Assembly: GCF_000730565.1 (NCBI RefSeq)
Contig: NZ_BBIQ01000023.1
Location: 19,424-83,423, forward strand
Source: Pseudomonas fulva NBRC 16637 = DSM 17717
GTDB taxonomy: Bacteria > Pseudomonadota > Gammaproteobacteria > Pseudomonadales > Pseudomonadaceae
Length of the DNA stretch: 64,000 bases
Direction: 5' to 3'
Shown in pieces: positions 60,741 to 64,000 of this stretch. The position numbers were made by a program, and so were the translations under genes. The stretch's first letter is position 1. The number at the start of each line of letters is the position of its first letter. Under the pieces are notes generated by a model. The model saw only the letters and a program-made list of their open reading frames with translations, was not told where the DNA came from and searched no databases.

Positions 60741-62444
60741 ATGAGCAAGCCCACTGCCGACAACGCGCCCAACGCCGCTGCCAAAGGCGCCCCCGCTGTC
60801 CCTGCGAACTTCCTGCGGCCGATCATCCAGGCCGACCTGGACTCGGGCAAGCACGCCAGCATCGTCACCCGCTTCCCGCCAGAGCCAAACGGCTACCTGC
60901 ACATCGGACATGCCAAGTCGATTTGCGTCAATTTCGGCCTGGCCAAGGAGTTCGGGGGTGTCTGTCACCTGCGTTTTGACGACACCAATCCTGCCAAGGA
61001 AGACCAGGAATACATCGATGCCATCCAACGCGATGTAAAGTGGCTGGGCTTTGACTGGGCCGGTGACGTTCGCTATGCCTCCAGCTACTTCGACCAACTG
61101 CACGCCTGGGCCGTCGAGCTGATCAAGCAGGGCAAAGCCTACGTGTGCGACCTCACCCCGGAGCAGGCCAAGGAATACCGCGGCAGCCTCAAGGAGCCAG
61201 GCAAGAACAGCCCGTTCCGCGAGCGCAGCGTGGAGGAAAACCTCGATCTGTTCGCGCGCATGAAGGCCGGCGAGTTCAAGGACGGCGAGCGCGTGCTGCG
61301 CGCCAAGATCGACATGGCGTCGCCCAACATGAACCTGCGGGACCCGATCCTCTACCGGATCCGCCATGCGCACCATCACCAAACAGGTGATACCTGGTGC
61401 ATCTACCCCAACTACGACTTCACGCACGGCCAGTCGGATGCCATCGAAGGCATCACCCACTCCATTTGCACCCTGGAGTTCGAAGGTCACCGGCCGCTGT
61501 ACGAGTGGTTCCTGGACAACCTGCCGGTGCCGGCGCATCCGCGCCAGTACGAGTTCAGCCGTCTTAACCTCAACTACACGATCACCTCCAAGCGCAAGCT
61601 CAAGCAACTGGTGGACGAGCAACACGTCGAGGGCTGGGACGACCCGCGCATGTCCACGCTGTCGGGCTTCCGCCGCCGTGGCTACACACCAGCATCGATC
61701 CGCAACTTCTGCGAAATGATCGGTACCAACCGCTCGGACGGCGTGGTCGACATGTCCATGCTGGAGTTCTGCATCCGCGACGATCTGGACCGCACTGCAC
61801 CCCGCGCCATGTGCGTGTTACGCCCTTTGAAGGTGGTGATCACCAACTATCCCGAAGGCCAGACCGAGCAGCTCGAGCTGCCGCGCCACCCCAAGGAAGA
61901 CATGGGGGTGCGCGTGCTGCCGTTCGCACGCGAGTTGTACATCGACCGTGACGACTTCATGGAAGAGCCGCCCAAGGGCTACAAACGTCTTGAGCCCAAC
62001 GGCGAAGTGCGCCTGCGCGGTAGCTACGTCATCCGCGCCGACGAGGCGATCAAGGACGCCGATGGCAACATCGTCGAACTGCGCTGCTCGTACGATCCCG
62101 ACACCCTGGGCAAGAACCCCGAAGGCCGCAAGGTCAAGGGCGTGATCCACTGGGTGCCGGTCGAAGGCAGCGTGGAGTGCGAAGTCCGCTTGTACGATCG
62201 GTTGTTCCGTTCGGCGAACCCTGAGAAGACCGAGGAGGGTGGCACTTTCCTCGACAACATCAACCCCGATTCGCTGCAAGTGCTCAGCGGCTGCCGTGCC
62301 GAGCCCTCGCTGGCCCAGGCGCAGCCAGAAGATCGCTTCCAGTTCGAACGCGAAGGCTATTTCTGTGCTGACCTCAAGGACAGTCAGCCGGGCCGCCCGG
62401 TATTCAACCGCACCGTCACATTGCGTGACTCCTGGGGCAGCTGA
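60741..62444 (+). CDS. glnS: glutaminyl-tRNA synthetase
   Basis: 567 residues from the ATG at 60741 (AAGGA upstream). Class I synthetase: PPEPNGYLHIGHAKS has the HIGH motif (54-57), VSKRKL-type motif appears as TSKRKL. Anticodon-binding beta domains follow. The cysS start lies nine bases after its stop. Confidence 0.98.
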   Translation: MSKPTADNAPNAAAKGAPAVPANFLRPIIQADLDSGKHASIVTRFPPEPNGYLHIGHAKSICVNFGLAKEFGGVCHLRFDDTNPAKEDQEYIDAIQRDVKWLGFDWAGDVRYASSYFDQLHAWAVELIKQGKAYVCDLTPEQAKEYRGSLKEPGKNSPFRERSVEENLDLFARMKAGEFKDGERVLRAKIDMASPNMNLRDPILYRIRHAHHHQTGDTWCIYPNYDFTHGQSDAIEGITHSICTLEFEGHRPLYEWFLDNLPVPAHPRQYEFSRLNLNYTITSKRKLKQLVDEQHVEGWDDPRMSTLSGFRRRGYTPASIRNFCEMIGTNRSDGVVDMSMLEFCIRDDLDRTAPRAMCVLRPLKVVITNYPEGQTEQLELPRHPKEDMGVRVLPFARELYIDRDDFMEEPPKGYKRLEPNGEVRLRGSYVIRADEAIKDADGNIVELRCSYDPDTLGKNPEGRKVKGVIHWVPVEGSVECEVRLYDRLFRSANPEKTEEGGTFLDNINPDSLQVLSGCRAEPSLAQAQPEDRFQFEREGYFCADLKDSQPGRPVFNRTVTLRDSWGS

Positions 62445-62453
62445 GGAACCATC

Positions 62454-63836
62454 GTGCTCACGATCTACAACACACTGACCAAGACCAAGGAGCCGTTCAA
62501 ACCGTTGGACGGCAACAACGTGCGCATGTACGTCTGCGGCATGACCGTCTACGACTACTGCCACCTGGGCCATGGTCGCAGCATGGTGGCCTTCGACCTG
62601 GCCACCCGGTGGTTGCGCAAGAGCGGCTACAACCTGACGTACGTGCGCAACATCACCGACATCGATGACAAGATCATCAACCGGGCCAACGAGAACGGAG
62701 AAACCTTCGACGCACTCACCGCCCGTATGATCGACGCGATGCATGAGGACGAACGCCGCCTCAACATCCTACCTCCGGACCAGGAACCGCGCGCCACCGA
62801 TCACATTGCCGGCATGCATGCCATGATCCAGACCTTGATCGACAAAGGGTATGCGTATGCGCCTGGCAACGGCGACGTGTACTACCGCGTCGGCAAGTTC
62901 GTGGGTTACGGCAAGCTCTCGCGCAAGAAGATCGAAGACCTGCGCATTGGTGCGCGGATCGAGGTCGGCGAGGCCAAGCAGGACCCGTTGGACTTCGTAC
63001 TGTGGAAGGGCGTCAAGCCAGGCGAACCCAGCTGGGAGTCACCCTGGGGGCCTGGCCGGCCTGGTTGGCACATCGAGTGCTCGGTGATGTCCACGTGCTG
63101 CCTGGGTGAGAGTTTCGACATCCATGGCGGCGGCAGCGACCTTGAGTTCCCGCACCACGAGAACGAAATTGCCCAGAGCGAAGCTGCAACCGGCAAGCCG
63201 TACGCCAACGCCTGGATGCACTGCGGCATGATTCGCATCAACGGCGAGAAGATGTCCAAGTCGCTGAACAACTTCTTCACCATTCGTGACGTGCTGGAAA
63301 AGTATCACCCTGAAGTGGTGCGCTATCTGCTGGTGGCGAGCCACTACCGCAGCGCGATCAACTATTCGGAGGACAGCCTGCGTGATGCCAAGGGCGCACT
63401 GGAGCGGTTCTACCACGCCTTGCGTGGCCTGCCCCGTGTCCCGGCCAGCGGTGGGGATGCTTTCGTCGAGCGTTTCACTGCTGCGATGAACGACGATTTC
63501 GGTACGCCGGAAGCCTGCGCCGTGTTGTTCGATCTGGTCCGCGAGATCAACCGCCTGCGCGAGAGCGATGTGTCTGCAGCGGCAGGCTTGGCGGGGCGTT
63601 TGCGTGAGCTGGGTGACGTGCTGGGTGTGTTGCAGCTGGAGGCCGATGACTTCCTGCGTGCGGGCGCTGAAGGCAAGGTGGACGCAGCTCAGGTCGAGGG
63701 TTTGATCCAGGCGCGGTTGCAGGCGCGGGCCGACAAGAACTGGGCCGAGTCTGATCGCATCCGTGACCAGTTGACGGCCATGGGTGTGGTGCTTGAAGAC
63801 AGCAAAGGCGGGACGACCTGGCGGTTGGCGGACTGA
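62454..63836 (+). CDS. cysS: cysteinyl-tRNA synthetase
   Basis: 460 residues from a GTG with TGAGGAA upstream. HLGH motif at 37-40, KMSKS at 266-270, and zinc-ligand residues Cys28, Cys209, His234, Glu238 are present. Monomeric class I enzyme. Co-transcribed with glnS. Confidence 0.98.
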   Translation: MLTIYNTLTKTKEPFKPLDGNNVRMYVCGMTVYDYCHLGHGRSMVAFDLATRWLRKSGYNLTYVRNITDIDDKIINRANENGETFDALTARMIDAMHEDERRLNILPPDQEPRATDHIAGMHAMIQTLIDKGYAYAPGNGDVYYRVGKFVGYGKLSRKKIEDLRIGARIEVGEAKQDPLDFVLWKGVKPGEPSWESPWGPGRPGWHIECSVMSTCCLGESFDIHGGGSDLEFPHHENEIAQSEAATGKPYANAWMHCGMIRINGEKMSKSLNNFFTIRDVLEKYHPEVVRYLLVASHYRSAINYSEDSLRDAKGALERFYHALRGLPRVPASGGDAFVERFTAAMNDDFGTPEACAVLFDLVREINRLRESDVSAAAGLAGRLRELGDVLGVLQLEADDFLRAGAEGKVDAAQVEGLIQARLQARADKNWAESDRIRDQLTAMGVVLEDSKGGTTWRLAD

Positions 63837-63855
63837 TCTGGGGGGCGAGCTGATT

Positions 63856-63871
63856 GGGTTGCTCGCAACCC
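63856..63871. terminator. short hairpin after cysS
   Basis: GGGTTGC / GCAACCC with a two-base centre, 20 bases past the cysS stop, before a convergent gene. Tight loop, no T-run; weak. Confidence 0.35.
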
Positions 63872-63906
63872 ATGTCTAGCGCGCCTCGACTCCAAGATTG
63901 CCAAGA

Positions 63907-64000
63907 CTAGTCGCCCTTGTCCTTGTCCTTGTCCTTGTCCTTACCGCTACGTGCTTCTGTTTCTGCTTCTGCTTCTAAGCGCGCGGTAGTCCAGGCGCCG
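63907..64000 (-). CDS. C-terminal end of an unknown gene, Lys-Asp repeat tail
   Basis: Minus-strand open frame running off the window end, 31 codons to a TAG at 63907. It ends ARSGKDKDKDKDKGD: hexamer repeats CTTGTC (63916-63942) give Lys-Asp copies, preceded by Glu-Ala-type repeats. Such charged tails are prone to repeat-length change. The gene cannot be identified from this end. Confidence 0.45.
   Translation of the reverse strand, partial: GAWTTARLEAEAETEARSGKDKDKDKDKGD

Noticed and set aside
1..64000. CRISPR arrays, rRNA, insertion sequences, prophage structural genes
   Set aside because: Looked for regularly spaced repeats, transposase motifs and phage head/tail proteins; none seen.

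Overview
This window looks like chromosomal DNA of a Pseudomonas putida-group bacterium. The evidence is the GC-rich coding, the urease cluster ureDABCEJFG, the fapABCDEF amyloid operon, and the housekeeping run lpxH-ppiB-glnS-cysS next to a PvdQ-like acylase. These assignments rest on reading motifs and gene order by eye; no database search was possible.

Region 1 (about 110-7467) is an accessory island. Two identical 26-bp direct repeats (110-135 and 7442-7467) bracket it, and the right copy is the 3' end of a LysR-type regulator gene. Inside, nearly everything is on the minus strand. It holds a PrlF-YhaV toxin-antitoxin pair with a perfect 18-bp palindrome at its promoter, a small and a large membrane protein, a gene broken by two homopolymer frameshifts, an unknown 137-residue protein, and a His-Xaa-Ser (hxsDBCA) system. 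The hxs system consists of two radical SAM enzymes, the small partner HxsD, and a secreted substrate with six consecutive His-Xaa-Ser triplets and a peptidoglycan-binding domain. No integrase lies inside the repeats.

Region 2 (7.4-18.1 kb) starts with the LysR regulator and a divergent zinc-less MDR oxidoreductase. Next comes a coupled group of unknown function: a frameshifted small ORF, a 459-residue protein, and a MocR-like regulator that has lost the PLP-binding lysine. A DNA repair pair follows (bacterial FAN1 nuclease, then a fusion of a Cas4-like nuclease domain to an XPD/DinG Fe-S helicase), and then a lone tyrosine recombinase.

Region 3 (18.2-31.8 kb) holds the urease structural and accessory genes behind a candidate sigma-54 promoter, a convergent LTA-synthase-like sulfatase, and the fap functional amyloid operon. 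The fap operon has its own sigma-54-like promoter with two inverted repeats at enhancer distance.

Region 4 (32-47.9 kb) is ordinary accessory and core metabolism. It includes PnuC plus a NadR-like kinase, a chemoreceptor, UppP, an azoreductase with a divergent LysR, an EamA exporter, an AmpC beta-lactamase, a bile-acid-type symporter, and an XRE-cupin regulator. A catalase-like/cytochrome b561 pair diverges from an ECF sigma/anti-sigma pair, and both share a 35-bp palindrome that forms two back-to-back ECF promoters. xthA and a GNAT protein follow.

Region 5 (48-64 kb) has tamA-tamB, a minus-strand group of two DUF2589 proteins and a Mor-like phage activator, small envelope proteins, a Fur-like regulator, the acylase, lpxH-ppiB, glnS and cysS. 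The window ends inside a minus-strand gene with a Lys-Asp repeat tail. I saw no rRNA, no complete tRNA, no CRISPR array and no recognisable insertion sequence.
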